Below, one piece after another: positions 8,605-16,798 of a stretch of 64,000 nucleotides of DNA (position 1 is its first letter; every line of letters starts with the position of its first letter). This stretch comes from Myxococcales bacterium (GTDB lineage: Bacteria > Myxococcota_A > Polyangia > Polyangiales > JADJMO01). The stretch covers positions 124,001-188,000 of the forward strand of contig JADJMO010000013.1 in assembly GCA_016709545.1 (NCBI GenBank), written 5' to 3'. Position numbers and translations under genes: made by a program. The notes beneath the pieces are model-generated. The model made no database searches. It saw nothing but the letters and a program-made list of their open reading frames with translations, and was not told the origin of the DNA.

Positions 8605-9654
8605 ATGACGACGAAGATCCGCGCGATCGGGTTCCGCTCCCACGGGGGGCCGGAGGTGCTGGAGGAGCTGGATCTAGAGCTGCCAGCGGCGCCGCCCGCG
8701 GGCACCGTCCGGATCCGGGTGCTCGCGGTGGCGCTGAACCACCTCGATCTGTGGGTGCGTCGCGGGCTCCCGTCGCTGAAGCTCCCGCTGCCCCATCGCC
8801 TCGGGTCGGACATCGCCGGGGGAGATCGTCGCGCTCGGCGACGGCGCCGTGGCGCCCTCACCGGGACGCGCGTCGTCCTCGCGCCAGGCACCTCGTGCGG
8901 GGTGTGCGAAGCCTGCCTCGGTGGCCGCGACAATTTCTGCCGGCGGTACCACATCCTCGGCGAGAGCACGCACGGTGGGTACGGCGACTTCCTCGACGTG
9001 CCGGCCGCGAACGTCCTCCCCTGGCCGGGCACGCTCTCGCCCGTGGAGGCGGCCGCGATCCCGCTCACCTTCCAGACCGCCTGGCAGATGGTCGTCGAGC
9101 GCGCAGCTCTCCGCGCGGGCGAGACGATGCTCGTGCACGCCGCCGGCGCCGGGGTGTCGGTCGCCGCGATCCAGATCGGCAAGATGCTCGGCGCGCGCGT
9201 GATCGTCACCAGCACCAGAGAAGACAAGCTCGCGCGCGCCAAGGAGCTCGGGGCCGACGAGGGCATCCACTCGACGACGCAGGACTTCGTGGCCGAGTCC
9301 CGCCGGCTCACGGGCAAGGCTGGCGTCGACGTGGTCGTCGAGCACCTCGGGGGCGAGGTGTTCGAGAAGAGCCTCCTCGCGCTCCGGAACGGCGGCCGCC
9401 TCGTCACCTGCGGCGCGACGGCGGGGCCGCGGCCCACCGTCGATCTGCGCCACGTGTTCTTCCGTCAGCTGTCGGTGCTCGGGAGCACGATGGGCAGCAA
9501 GGCGGCGCTCTACCCCGTGCTACGCGCCGTCGAGCAGGGCAAGCTGCGGCCCGTCGTCGCCGAGGTGTTCCCGATGACGGCCGAGGGCGCGCGCGCGGCG
9601 CACACCCGGCTCGAGGCGGGCACCGCGTTCGGCAAGCTCGTGCTCGCCCACTGA
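8605..9654 (+). CDS. Zinc-type alcohol dehydrogenase / quinone oxidoreductase-like (MDR) enzyme, with a local compensated frameshift
   Basis: 349 residues of the medium-chain dehydrogenase/reductase superfamily. A GroES-like N-terminal domain carries a four-Cys structural zinc site (CGVCEACLGGRDNFC). The Rossmann domain has HAAGAGVSVAAIQIGKMLGA and TSTREDKLARAKELGAD, typical of NAD(P)H binding. The usual catalytic Cys is replaced in ALNHLDLW, as in quinone-oxidoreductase-like members, so the substrate is open. Between about 8818 and 8862 the frame is wrong: a basic stretch (GDRRARRRRRG) replaces the GEIVALGDGAV seen in the +1 frame. One extra G in a G5 run (8818-8822) plus one missing base before 8862 explains this. 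Probably a sequence artefact; otherwise this beta-barrel edge is badly altered. Confidence 0.88.
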   Translation: MTTKIRAIGFRSHGGPEVLEELDLELPAAPPAGTVRIRVLAVALNHLDLWVRRGLPSLKLPLPHRLGSDIAGGDRRARRRRRGALTGTRVVLAPGTSCGVCEACLGGRDNFCRRYHILGESTHGGYGDFLDVPAANVLPWPGTLSPVEAAAIPLTFQTAWQMVVERAALRAGETMLVHAAGAGVSVAAIQIGKMLGARVIVTSTREDKLARAKELGADEGIHSTTQDFVAESRRLTGKAGVDVVVEHLGGEVFEKSLLALRNGGRLVTCGATAGPRPTVDLRHVFFRQLSVLGSTMGSKAALYPVLRAVEQGKLRPVVAEVFPMTAEGARAAHTRLEAGTAFGKLVLAH

Positions 9655-9655
9655 C

Positions 9656-11368
9656 TCAGTAGACGGGCGGTGGCATGATCATGCTGAGGTAGCCGCGGAC
9701 GCCGTCGCCGATCGAGGCGAGCGGCATGGCGCCCTTGGCCACGAGGCCGTCGGCGCCGACCGTCGTGAAGCCCCAGCCCGGCACGGACGGCTTGGTGCTG
9801 CCACCGCTGCCGAGGAACGGGAGGAGCGACACCGAGCCATAGCTCGCGCCGGCGAGGCCCTTGGCGGGGAACTCCGCGAGCTTCTTCTTGGCGTCGGCGT
9901 CCTCGCTGACGAGCGCCTTGCTCGCGGGGTCGAGCGCGACGTCGGGCAGCGTGGGCTTGCAGTCGAAGCAGAGCCCGAGGAACAACGACTTGTCCTTCTG
10001 CGCGTAGAACACGGAGTCGGTCGTGGCTCCCGAGCCCGCGCCGCCGAACATGCTGAGGCCCGGTGAGGTGCCCGACATCGAGAAGGTCTCCCCCTCGGCG
10101 CCGAACTTCTTGTAGGGCGTGGCGGTGGGCTTGCTCGGGACGAGCTTCTCGAGGACCTTGCGCAGGTTGCCGATCGCCGCCTTGGCCACCGCCGCGTCGT
10201 CGAGGTCGAGGCGCAGCAGGTACTCGTTGCCCTTGATCGAGCCGGGCGTGGTGCCGTTCTTGGTCGAGAGCGCGACGCCGCTGCCGACCACGCCACCGAG
10301 CGCGCGCACGGCCTTGCCGGTGTCGGTCTTCTCCGCCGCGGAGAGGCCCGCGGCGCCGTCGAGGCCGTACTCGGCGAGGGTGTAGAGCAGCGGCCCGAGG
10401 CCGGGCGGCAAGCGGTAGTAGGCGACCCCGTCGGCGCGCGGCATGCTCAGCATCGGCGCGGCGTCGCCCGTCGGGTACTTGGCGAGCCAGCCGGCGAGCG
10501 CTCCGCCGCTCTTGGCGGCGAGCTTCTCGTCCACCACGAGCTGGTCGCCCTTGACGTCGAGATCGATGACGAACGTGCCCGTGCTGTCCACGCCGTCGAG
10601 CACCGCGGCGACGACCGGGTCCAGCTCCGCCTTCACCTTCGGCCCGCCCACCTCGGCGGGCTTCACCTTGGCCCAGCCCTCGGCGCCGAGCTTCTTGAGG
10701 GCCGGCCCGTGGAGATCGAACGGGAGCTTGATCGAGATGTCGTGGTCGACCTTGGCCGACGTGGCGCGCCACGCGACGTACTTGCCGGCGGACTCGAGCG
10801 AGGCCTTGTCGTCGCTCGCGAGCACGACGTCGCCGTAGACGGCGAGCAGCACGCCGCCGCCGACGTCGTGCACGTCGACGCCGAGCTTGTCGCTCTTCTG
10901 CGCCTTCGCGCTGTCGGACTTGGAGACGGTCGTGAGCACGCTGCCCGCCAGATCCGGGTCCTTGAGGCGCAGCGCAGCGACCCCGTGCGGCTTGACCCCG
11001 AGCTCCGCCTTTCCCAGCACGACCATCGCGATCGTGCCGTGCGGGTCGACCGCGCGGACGCCCTTCTTGGCGTTCTCGTCGGTGATGGCCTCGAGCAGCT
11101 TCTCGTAGGGCGAGGGCCCGAGCTCCTTGCCGAGGCCGGCGCCGTCGACGAGCTTCTTCGAGGTGGCCTCGGGGTCGCGGATGGCGACGTCGACGAGGGT
11201 GTCGGGCGGCATCGGCGCCTCGGCGATGGTGGGCTTGGGCGCCGCCGGCTCCTTGGTGACCTTGTCGACCGGCTTCTTGCGACAGCTGTCGCAGCCGAGC
11301 GAGGTGACCGCGGCCCCGGAGAGCAGAACGAGTGCCGCGAGCCCCGCGCGCTTCGAGCTTTCGATCAT
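9656..11368 (-). CDS. Large lipoprotein of unknown function (570 aa)
   Basis: A signal peptide ends in lipobox SLGC (C26), followed by a Cys/Lys/Pro-rich linker (DSCRKKPVDK). The mature part has no recognised domain. It is rich in Asp/Lys and beta-type segments and ends hydrophobically (LSMIMPPPVY). Two internal Cys (GLCFDCKP) near residue 465 could form a disulfide. It resembles the 6637-8580 lipoprotein in style and may be a distant relative. Its stop converges with the dehydrogenase stop, one base apart. The PP2C gene lies just upstream on the same strand (20-bp gap), so the two may be co-transcribed. Confidence 0.75.
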   Translation of the reverse strand: MIESSKRAGLAALVLLSGAAVTSLGCDSCRKKPVDKVTKEPAAPKPTIAEAPMPPDTLVDVAIRDPEATSKKLVDGAGLGKELGPSPYEKLLEAITDENAKKGVRAVDPHGTIAMVVLGKAELGVKPHGVAALRLKDPDLAGSVLTTVSKSDSAKAQKSDKLGVDVHDVGGGVLLAVYGDVVLASDDKASLESAGKYVAWRATSAKVDHDISIKLPFDLHGPALKKLGAEGWAKVKPAEVGGPKVKAELDPVVAAVLDGVDSTGTFVIDLDVKGDQLVVDEKLAAKSGGALAGWLAKYPTGDAAPMLSMPRADGVAYYRLPPGLGPLLYTLAEYGLDGAAGLSAAEKTDTGKAVRALGGVVGSGVALSTKNGTTPGSIKGNEYLLRLDLDDAAVAKAAIGNLRKVLEKLVPSKPTATPYKKFGAEGETFSMSGTSPGLSMFGGAGSGATTDSVFYAQKDKSLFLGLCFDCKPTLPDVALDPASKALVSEDADAKKKLAEFPAKGLAGASYGSVSLLPFLGSGGSTKPSVPGWGFTTVGADGLVAKGAMPLASIGDGVRGYLSMIMPPPVY

Positions 11369-11388
11369 GGCGCGCGAGACTAGCTCGA

Positions 11389-12147
11389 TCAGTCGATCTC
11401 GACCAACACCGCGGTGATGTTGTCCTTGCCGCCGCGGCTGTTCGCGAGGTCGATGAAGGTGTCGACCGCCGCGTCACCGCCGAGCGCCACGATCTCGGGG
11501 ATCTCGGGGCCGGCGAGGTAACCGTGCAGGCCGTCGGAGCAGAGGAGATAGCGATCCCCCCTGGCGAGCGGGACGACGGTGGTGTCGACCTGCACGTAGT
11601 CCCGGTTGCCGACGGCGCGCGTGATGACGTTCTTGTGCGGCGAGCGCAGCGCCTCTTCTTCGGTGATGATGCCCTCGCGGAGCTGCCACGCGATGAGGGT
11701 GTGGTCCTCGGTGAGCTGGCTGACCTGGCCGTCGCGGATCTGGTAGATGCGCGAGTCGCCGACCTGGCCGGTGATGCCCACGTCGCCCGCGAAGAGCATC
11801 CCGGTGATGGTGGTGCCCATGCCGCTCTTGTCGCGATCGAGCTCGGCGAGCGTGAACACCATGTACGTGGCGTTCTGGATGGCGCTCTCGAGGAGGCGCA
11901 CGGCGCCACGGATCTGCTGCTCGTCGGGCGAACCGTCGCTCCCGATCTTGCGCAGGGAGGCGGACGCCTGCTTGACCATGCCGTGGGCGGTGGAGACGGC
12001 CTCGCTGCTCGCGATCTCGCCGGCGGCGTGGCCGCCCATGCCGTCGGCCACCAGGTAGAGGCCGAGGTCGTCGTCCGTCAGGAAGGAATCCTCGTTGAGG
12101 CTTCGCTTCATCCCGACGTGCGTCCTCGCGTAGGAGCGCCAGATCAT
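11389..12147 (-). CDS. PP2C-type serine/threonine protein phosphatase (PPM family)
   Basis: About 252 residues, a single PP2Cc domain, soluble. Metal and active-site motifs occur in order: RSLNEDSF, LYLVADGMGGHAAGE, GMGTTITGML, QVGDSRIYQIRDG, EDHTL, RYLLCSDGLHGYL and GGKDNITAVLV. Mn/Mg-dependent PPM phosphatases reverse Ser/Thr phosphorylation by Hanks-type kinases, which are numerous in myxobacteria; none is visible here. ATG 12147 was chosen because homologues start a few residues before the RxxNED strand; an upstream ATG at 12186 is possible and neither has a strong ribosome site. It precedes the 9656-11368 lipoprotein gene and may form an operon with it. Confidence 0.92.
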   Translation of the reverse strand: MIWRSYARTHVGMKRSLNEDSFLTDDDLGLYLVADGMGGHAAGEIASSEAVSTAHGMVKQASASLRKIGSDGSPDEQQIRGAVRLLESAIQNATYMVFTLAELDRDKSGMGTTITGMLFAGDVGITGQVGDSRIYQIRDGQVSQLTEDHTLIAWQLREGIITEEEALRSPHKNVITRAVGNRDYVQVDTTVVPLARGDRYLLCSDGLHGYLAGPEIPEIVALGGDAAVDTFIDLANSRGGKDNITAVLVEID

Positions 12148-12350
12148 CCGGAGCAGAGAGATACAGGCAACGCCGGCGCTGCCCATCCGAATTCGGAGCG
12201 GAGGACCGGAGGCCAGCCCAGCCATGGCTCGCGCAGCGCCCTGCGTAATTCATCCCCATGTCCAGGGGCTTCCCCGGATCGAGGGCTGGGGCTACGATTT
12301 CGAGGACCCCGCAAGAGGGAACCCTGTCCGGCCGTTCTTGGGGAGGGGCT

Positions 12351-13070
12351 ATGCAAACGCAGACCATCGAGCTGAGATTGAGTGGTCCGGAGGAACTCCG
12401 GGACCTCTGGCTCGACAACCTGTCGGACGGCGGGCTGTTCGTGCCGGGCAGCTTCCCCGTGTCTGCGGGCACCGACGTCCTGGTGCGGGTGATCGTCGAG
12501 AAGGTGGGGCCCGAGGCGCACGCGGCCACGACGGTCCTCGGTGGCAGCGTCGTCTGGCGGCGACTCCCCTCCCGCGACCCGAACGCTGCGGCCACCCTCC
12601 GTCCCGGGGTCGGCATCGCCTTCCACAGCGACATGAGGCCTCGGGCCCTGTTCCTCGAGCGCATTTCTCGCGGCGTCACCACCGAAGGTCGTGGGGCGGT
12701 GCGCTACCCCGCTCGGATGCCGGGCGAGGTGCGCATCCTCGTCGAGGAGCGGCCCCTCTCGAGCCACGTCGTCGACGTGGGCGTTCGCGGCGCCCGGCTC
12801 GAGGTCACCGAGGCCGCCTACTGCGAGCCGGGTCAGCGGGTCGAGCTCTCGGTCGCCCTGCCCCGGAGCGGCGAGGTGAACCTGGCGCCACTGGTCGGCC
12901 ACGTGGCGTGGCGCTCGGTCTCCCGCGAAGGACGCACCTCCCTCGGGGTGCGCCTCGACCTCGAGTCCAAGGAAGAGCGTCTCCACTGGGCCAAAATCGT
13001 CACGCGGGCGCGAGAATCGCTCGAAGAGCACCCGCTTCGTGGCGGTGGCTCCGGACGCAAGGTCGGTTGA
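12351..13070 (+). CDS. PilZ-domain protein, probably two PilZ-like units
   Basis: 239 residues, no signal. The N-terminal half reads LWLDNLSDGGLFVPG, the classic PilZ (D/N)xSxxG pattern used for cyclic-di-GMP contact, then GVGIAFH. A second unit starts near residue 120 (VRYPARMPGEVRILVEE, VVDVGVRGARLEV, SLGVRLDL) and has a diverged DxSxxG. Such tandem PilZ proteins in myxobacteria are thought to act as c-di-GMP effectors in motility or surface behaviour. ATG 12351 follows GGGGAGGGGCT, a strong ribosome site, which excludes the longer frame from 12258. A response-regulator gene lies 152 bp downstream on the same strand. Confidence 0.85.
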   Translation: MQTQTIELRLSGPEELRDLWLDNLSDGGLFVPGSFPVSAGTDVLVRVIVEKVGPEAHAATTVLGGSVVWRRLPSRDPNAAATLRPGVGIAFHSDMRPRALFLERISRGVTTEGRGAVRYPARMPGEVRILVEERPLSSHVVDVGVRGARLEVTEAAYCEPGQRVELSVALPRSGEVNLAPLVGHVAWRSVSREGRTSLGVRLDLESKEERLHWAKIVTRARESLEEHPLRGGGSGRKVG

Positions 13071-13222
13071 GGCCGTCGGTCCGACACCGAGCCCTTCGCG
13101 GAAACGTCCGTCCGGCACCACGCGAAATCTTGACGGTGGCGAGCCCGGCGGTCGACAATCGGCCCCGCCGCGCTGTTGTGTTCGCGCGTCCGTGATCGCG
13201 ATCCTGTCCGAAGGAGGACTTC

Positions 13223-14173
13223 GTGCCCAAGACCCTGCTCGCCGTCGACGACAGCGTGACCATGCGGAAGGTCATCGAGATGACGTTCGCCGGGGAGGAT
13301 GTTCGTGTGGTGACCGTGGGCACTTCTCAGGATGCCCTGAACTCCATCCGACAGAGCTCGCCAGACGCAGTGATCGCCGATGTCGCGCTCGACGGCGCCT
13401 CTGGCTACGACCTCTGCAAGTCGATCAAGGACCAGTTCCGCGGCGTCCCCGTGATCCTGCTCTCGTCGAAGCAGAACCCGTACGACGCCGCGCGTGGCCA
13501 GGCCGCGGGCGCCGACGCGCAGATCGACAAGCCGTGGGACACCACCAAGGCCATCGATCTCGTGAAGAAGGTGTTCGCGCAGGGCCAGTCGGTCGCGCCG
13601 GCGCCCATCGCCGCCGCTCCCGTGGTCGCGGCAGCCCCCGCGCCCAAGCCGATGTTCGCGGCGCCCGCTGCGGCGGCCCCCGTCGTCGCGCCGGTCGTCG
13701 CGATGCCCCCGCGCGAGGCCCCCGCCAGCACCGTCCACGGCATGCCCGCGGTCGGTCGACCGCCGCCGCCGCGCGCACCGGCGCCCTCGCCGGTCGCCCC
13801 GCCAGTCGCGGCTTCGCCCGCCCTGCAGAAGTCGATCACGGTCGACGTCAGCGTGCCGCGCGCGGCGGTCCCCGCGCCGACACCGACGCCCGCGCCCGTC
13901 GCTCCCGTTGCAGCGCCGCCCGCCGCGCAGGTCCAGCACGGAACGCTGGCGGAGCTCGCCCAGCACGCGCCCCAGGCAGCGGCCCCTGCCACCGGGGCGG
14001 GCATCGGTCCGGAGCTCGAGCGCAAGCTCGAAGGCCTCGGCCTCACGCCTGCCCAGGTCGACGCCGTCGTGGCCTTGTCCCGCGAAGTCGTCGAGAAGGT
14101 GGTCTGGGAGGTCGTGCCCATCCTCGCCGAGACCTTGATCAAAGAAGAGATCGCGCGACTCACCAAGGAGTGA
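13223..14173 (+). CDS. Response regulator with long Pro/Ala linker and conserved helical tail
   Basis: 316 residues from a GTG start preceded by AAGGAGG at 13211. Residues 1-122 form a receiver with AVDDS, phospho-acceptor Asp in VIADVALDG, LLSSK and the DKPW lysine. Residues ~125-255 are almost only Pro, Ala and Val, a flexible linker. The last ~60 residues are a helical segment (ELERKLEGLGLTPAQVDAV then VVEKVVWEVVPILAETLI) of a kind that recurs in myxobacterial receiver proteins and probably mediates protein contact. No DNA-binding or enzymatic output domain is present. The upstream PilZ gene suggests motility or c-di-GMP signalling, but this is inference. Confidence 0.87.
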   Translation: MPKTLLAVDDSVTMRKVIEMTFAGEDVRVVTVGTSQDALNSIRQSSPDAVIADVALDGASGYDLCKSIKDQFRGVPVILLSSKQNPYDAARGQAAGADAQIDKPWDTTKAIDLVKKVFAQGQSVAPAPIAAAPVVAAAPAPKPMFAAPAAAAPVVAPVVAMPPREAPASTVHGMPAVGRPPPPRAPAPSPVAPPVAASPALQKSITVDVSVPRAAVPAPTPTPAPVAPVAAPPAAQVQHGTLAELAQHAPQAAAPATGAGIGPELERKLEGLGLTPAQVDAVVALSREVVEKVVWEVVPILAETLIKEEIARLTKE

Positions 14174-14186
14174 GCGGCCCTCCAGC

Positions 14187-14204
14187 ACCCCCGATCATGG
14201 GGGT
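14187..14204 (+). terminator. Hairpin after the response-regulator gene, possible terminator
   Basis: A perfect 6-bp inverted repeat, ACCCCC and GGGGGT, with a 6-base loop lies 13 bp after the TGA of the receiver gene. It is followed 11 bp later by a TTTT run at 14215-14218. The stem is short and the T run is not adjacent, so it is a weak intrinsic-terminator candidate. Confidence 0.35.
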
Positions 14205-14250
14205 ACCAAGGGGCTTTTGCCGACGCGGTCGGCGGCCGTAGCCTCGGACG

Positions 14251-15641
14251 ATGCAGCGCCCACTCCTCCTCGCGTGCCTCGTCACGATCGCGTCCACGTT
14301 CTCGCCGCGGGCCGAGGCAGGGTCGCACTGTGCGCCGGGAGTGCTGAACGCCGCGGGCAGCTGCGACTGCCCGCCCGGCTACAAGAACGTCGGGTCGGCG
14401 GGGGCGTCGCACTGCGAGATGGTGGCCTCCGCGGTCAAGCAGAACGTCGCGGTCGCCGTGGTGGCCAAGTGCACGGACGGCGACGCCGCGGGCTGCGAGA
14501 AGCACTGCAACAGCGGCAACCTCCCTTCGTGCGTCGTCCTCGGCGCGATGTACCGCGACGGGCGCGGCGTCGTCGTCGCCGAGGAGGACAAGGCCGTCGC
14601 GCTGTTCAAGAAGGCGTGCGAGGGCAACGAGCTCGCGGGGTGCGTGGAGCTCGGACGCATGACCGAGGCGGGCAAGGGCGGCCCCAAGGACGCGAAGAAG
14701 GCCGTGGCGCTCTACGACAAGGCCTGCAAGGGCAAGAACGGCGCGGGCTGTCGCGAGCTCGGGGGCAACTACTTCTACGGCGAGGGCGTCACCAAGGACC
14801 GTGACCAGGCCGTGGCGCTCTACGAGAAGGGCTGCGACTACAAGGACATGTTCGCGTGCAACCGCGTGGGCGTCGTGCTGTCGAGCGGCGACGGCGTGAC
14901 GGCCGACGAGCCCCGCGCGTTCAAGTTCTTCGACAAGGCGTGCACCGGCGGCTGGGGCTGGGGCTGCTACAACGCCGGCAACTTCTACCAGAACGCTCGC
15001 GGCGGCCTCACCGCCGACCCGAAGAAGGCCGCCGATCTCTACGGCAAGGCCTGCATCGACTCGATCGGCACCGCCTGCAACACCCTCGGCATCATGAACG
15101 AGTCCGGCGAGGGCATGCCCGCCGACAAGAAGAAGGCGAGCCTCCTCTTCGACAAGGCGTGCGTCGCGGGCGACGAGTGGGGTTGCTACAACGCGGGGCT
15201 CTACGCCGAGAACGGCACGGTCGACGCAAGGATCTCGGCAAGGCCGCGGTCGCCTACGACAAGGCCTGCAAGCTGAACAACGCGAAGGCCTGCTACAACG
15301 CCGGCAACCTCTACTTCGACGGCGGCGTGGGCCTCGCGCAGAACGACGCCAAGGCCGTGGGCTTCTACGAGAAGGCCTGCAACCTCAGGAACCTCTCGGG
15401 CTGCAACGACCTCGGGTACATGTACTTCAACGGTCGCGGGGTCGCGAAGGACCAGGTGAAGGCCAACAAGATCTACAAGGACACCTGCGACGCCGACAGC
15501 GGCCCCGCCTGTTTCAACCTGGGCTTCTCCTGGGAGCACGGACACGGCGTCGACGCCAAGGACTTCGCGACCGCGGTGAAGCTCTACAAGAAGGCCTGCA
15601 CGCTGAAGTTCGACAAGGCGTGCAAGCGACTCGCCGAATGA
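14251..15641 (+). CDS. Secreted Cys-rich Sel1-repeat protein (HcpA-like), one-base frameshift near 15228
   Basis: About 463 residues when joined. A signal peptide (cut near residue 23) leads to a short Cys motif (CDCPPGYK) and then about ten Sel1-like repeats of ~36 residues. Each carries the paired Cys of Helicobacter Hcp-type repeats (for example KKACEGNELAGCVELG) that lock two helices by a disulfide, so export to the periplasm or surface fits. Up to about 15228 the frame beginning at 14251 is used; after that the repeats continue in the next frame to the stop at 15641. One base is missing in gacgcaagg (15223-15231). Its TGA overlaps the ATG of the next lipoprotein. Sel1 proteins are usually adaptors; the partner is unknown. 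Confidence 0.82.
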
Positions 15642-16798
15642 GCCCCGCGACGCGCGCCCTGCCCTGGCTCCTCGCCTTCGCGGCGTGCGCGGCGTGCGCG
15701 GGCCTCGTGGGCTACGACGACCTGCGCGTGGACGCCGTCGACGCCCCGCCGACCGAGGTCGCGACCGACGCTCCCGTCGCGGACGTCGACCGCGACGTCG
15801 GTGAAACGCCGCCACCCACCGCGGTTCCACCCGGCCCCCCCACCGGCGACGCGAAGCCGTCCGGCAAGGGCAAGACGCTCTGGTTCGCCGTCGATCACCT
15901 GTTCCTCGGCCAGCGCGACCCGCTCACGGGCTCCGTCTCGGCCGACGCATGGCGCGGACTCGGGCACGATGTCGACCGGGTCTGCACGGGCCCGACCGAG
16001 TCGAAGGAGAACACCAACACGTGCCGGAGGCCGGCCGGCGCCAACCAGGACTCGCTGGTCGACGGCCTCGGGTGCCGCGACAACAACTTCGGCGCGAAGT
16101 TCTTGCCGCTCGCGGCGGTCTACCTCTCGACCCTGGAGGCCGACACCAACGCCCGGCTGCTCGAGGGCTCGAGCACGCTCTTGTTCGCGCTCGACGATCT
16201 CGACGACGGCCCCGACGATCCTTACGTGGTGGGCCGCCTGTACTCGGCGGCCAAGTGGAAGGACTTCGGCAAGACGCCGCCCAGGTGGGACGGCACCGAT
16301 CAGCGCGAGGTCACCGACGACACGGTCGTCGGCGGCGACGTCGGCAAACCGATCTCGCGCTACGTCGGCTACCTCGCCGGCAACGTGTGGGTCTCCGGCG
16401 CGCCGGCGCCACTCGCGCTCGGCCTCCCCTTCAACACCATCCCCGTGAAGCTCTCACTGGTCGGCGCCACGGTCACCATCGCGCTCGACGACAAGCACGA
16501 GCGGCCCACCGGCGGCGTGATCTCGGGTGGCATGCCCACGCGCGTGCTCGGCGACGTGCTCGGCCCGATCGCCGACGTCGCCGGGGTCTGCCCGGGCAGC
16601 ACCCTCTACAACTCGCTCTTCACCACGGTCACGCGCATGGCCGACCTCGTCGAGGGCCAGCCGCGTCTGCAGAGCACCGCCGTGGAGTGCGACACGATGT
16701 CGGTCGGCCTCGCGTTCACGGCCGTCCCCGTCGTGCCGCCGACGACCGCGGTGCCGCGCCCGGGCAACTCGAGCAAGTGCGACGCGGGCCCGGGCTAG
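15638..16798 (+). CDS. Lipoprotein of unknown function (386 aa)
   Basis: ATG 15638 overlaps the TGA of the Sel1 gene (ATGA), a sign of translational coupling. The N-terminus is a signal peptide with Cys at positions 17 and 20 (FAACAAC), one of which should be lipidated. A Pro/Thr/Asp linker follows to about residue 75. The mature domain starts with KGKTLWFAVDHLFLG and has several Cys (DRVCTGP, NTCRRP, GLGCRD). Its spacing, with Cys near GGVCPGS-type segments and a C-terminal EC and KC, suggests disulfides. No family recognised. The TAG stop overlaps the TAG of the facing methyltransferase (palindromic CTAG at 16795-16798). Confidence 0.75.
   Translation: MSPATRALPWLLAFAACAACAGLVGYDDLRVDAVDAPPTEVATDAPVADVDRDVGETPPPTAVPPGPPTGDAKPSGKGKTLWFAVDHLFLGQRDPLTGSVSADAWRGLGHDVDRVCTGPTESKENTNTCRRPAGANQDSLVDGLGCRDNNFGAKFLPLAAVYLSTLEADTNARLLEGSSTLLFALDDLDDGPDDPYVVGRLYSAAKWKDFGKTPPRWDGTDQREVTDDTVVGGDVGKPISRYVGYLAGNVWVSGAPAPLALGLPFNTIPVKLSLVGATVTIALDDKHERPTGGVISGGMPTRVLGDVLGPIADVAGVCPGSTLYNSLFTTVTRMADLVEGQPRLQSTAVECDTMSVGLAFTAVPVVPPTTAVPRPGNSSKCDAGPG

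Noticed and set aside
14251..15641. Sel1 gene as a true pseudogene
   Set aside because: Only one base is off and all repeats on both sides keep their Cys pairs; the same type of defect hits many other genes here, so an error is more likely.
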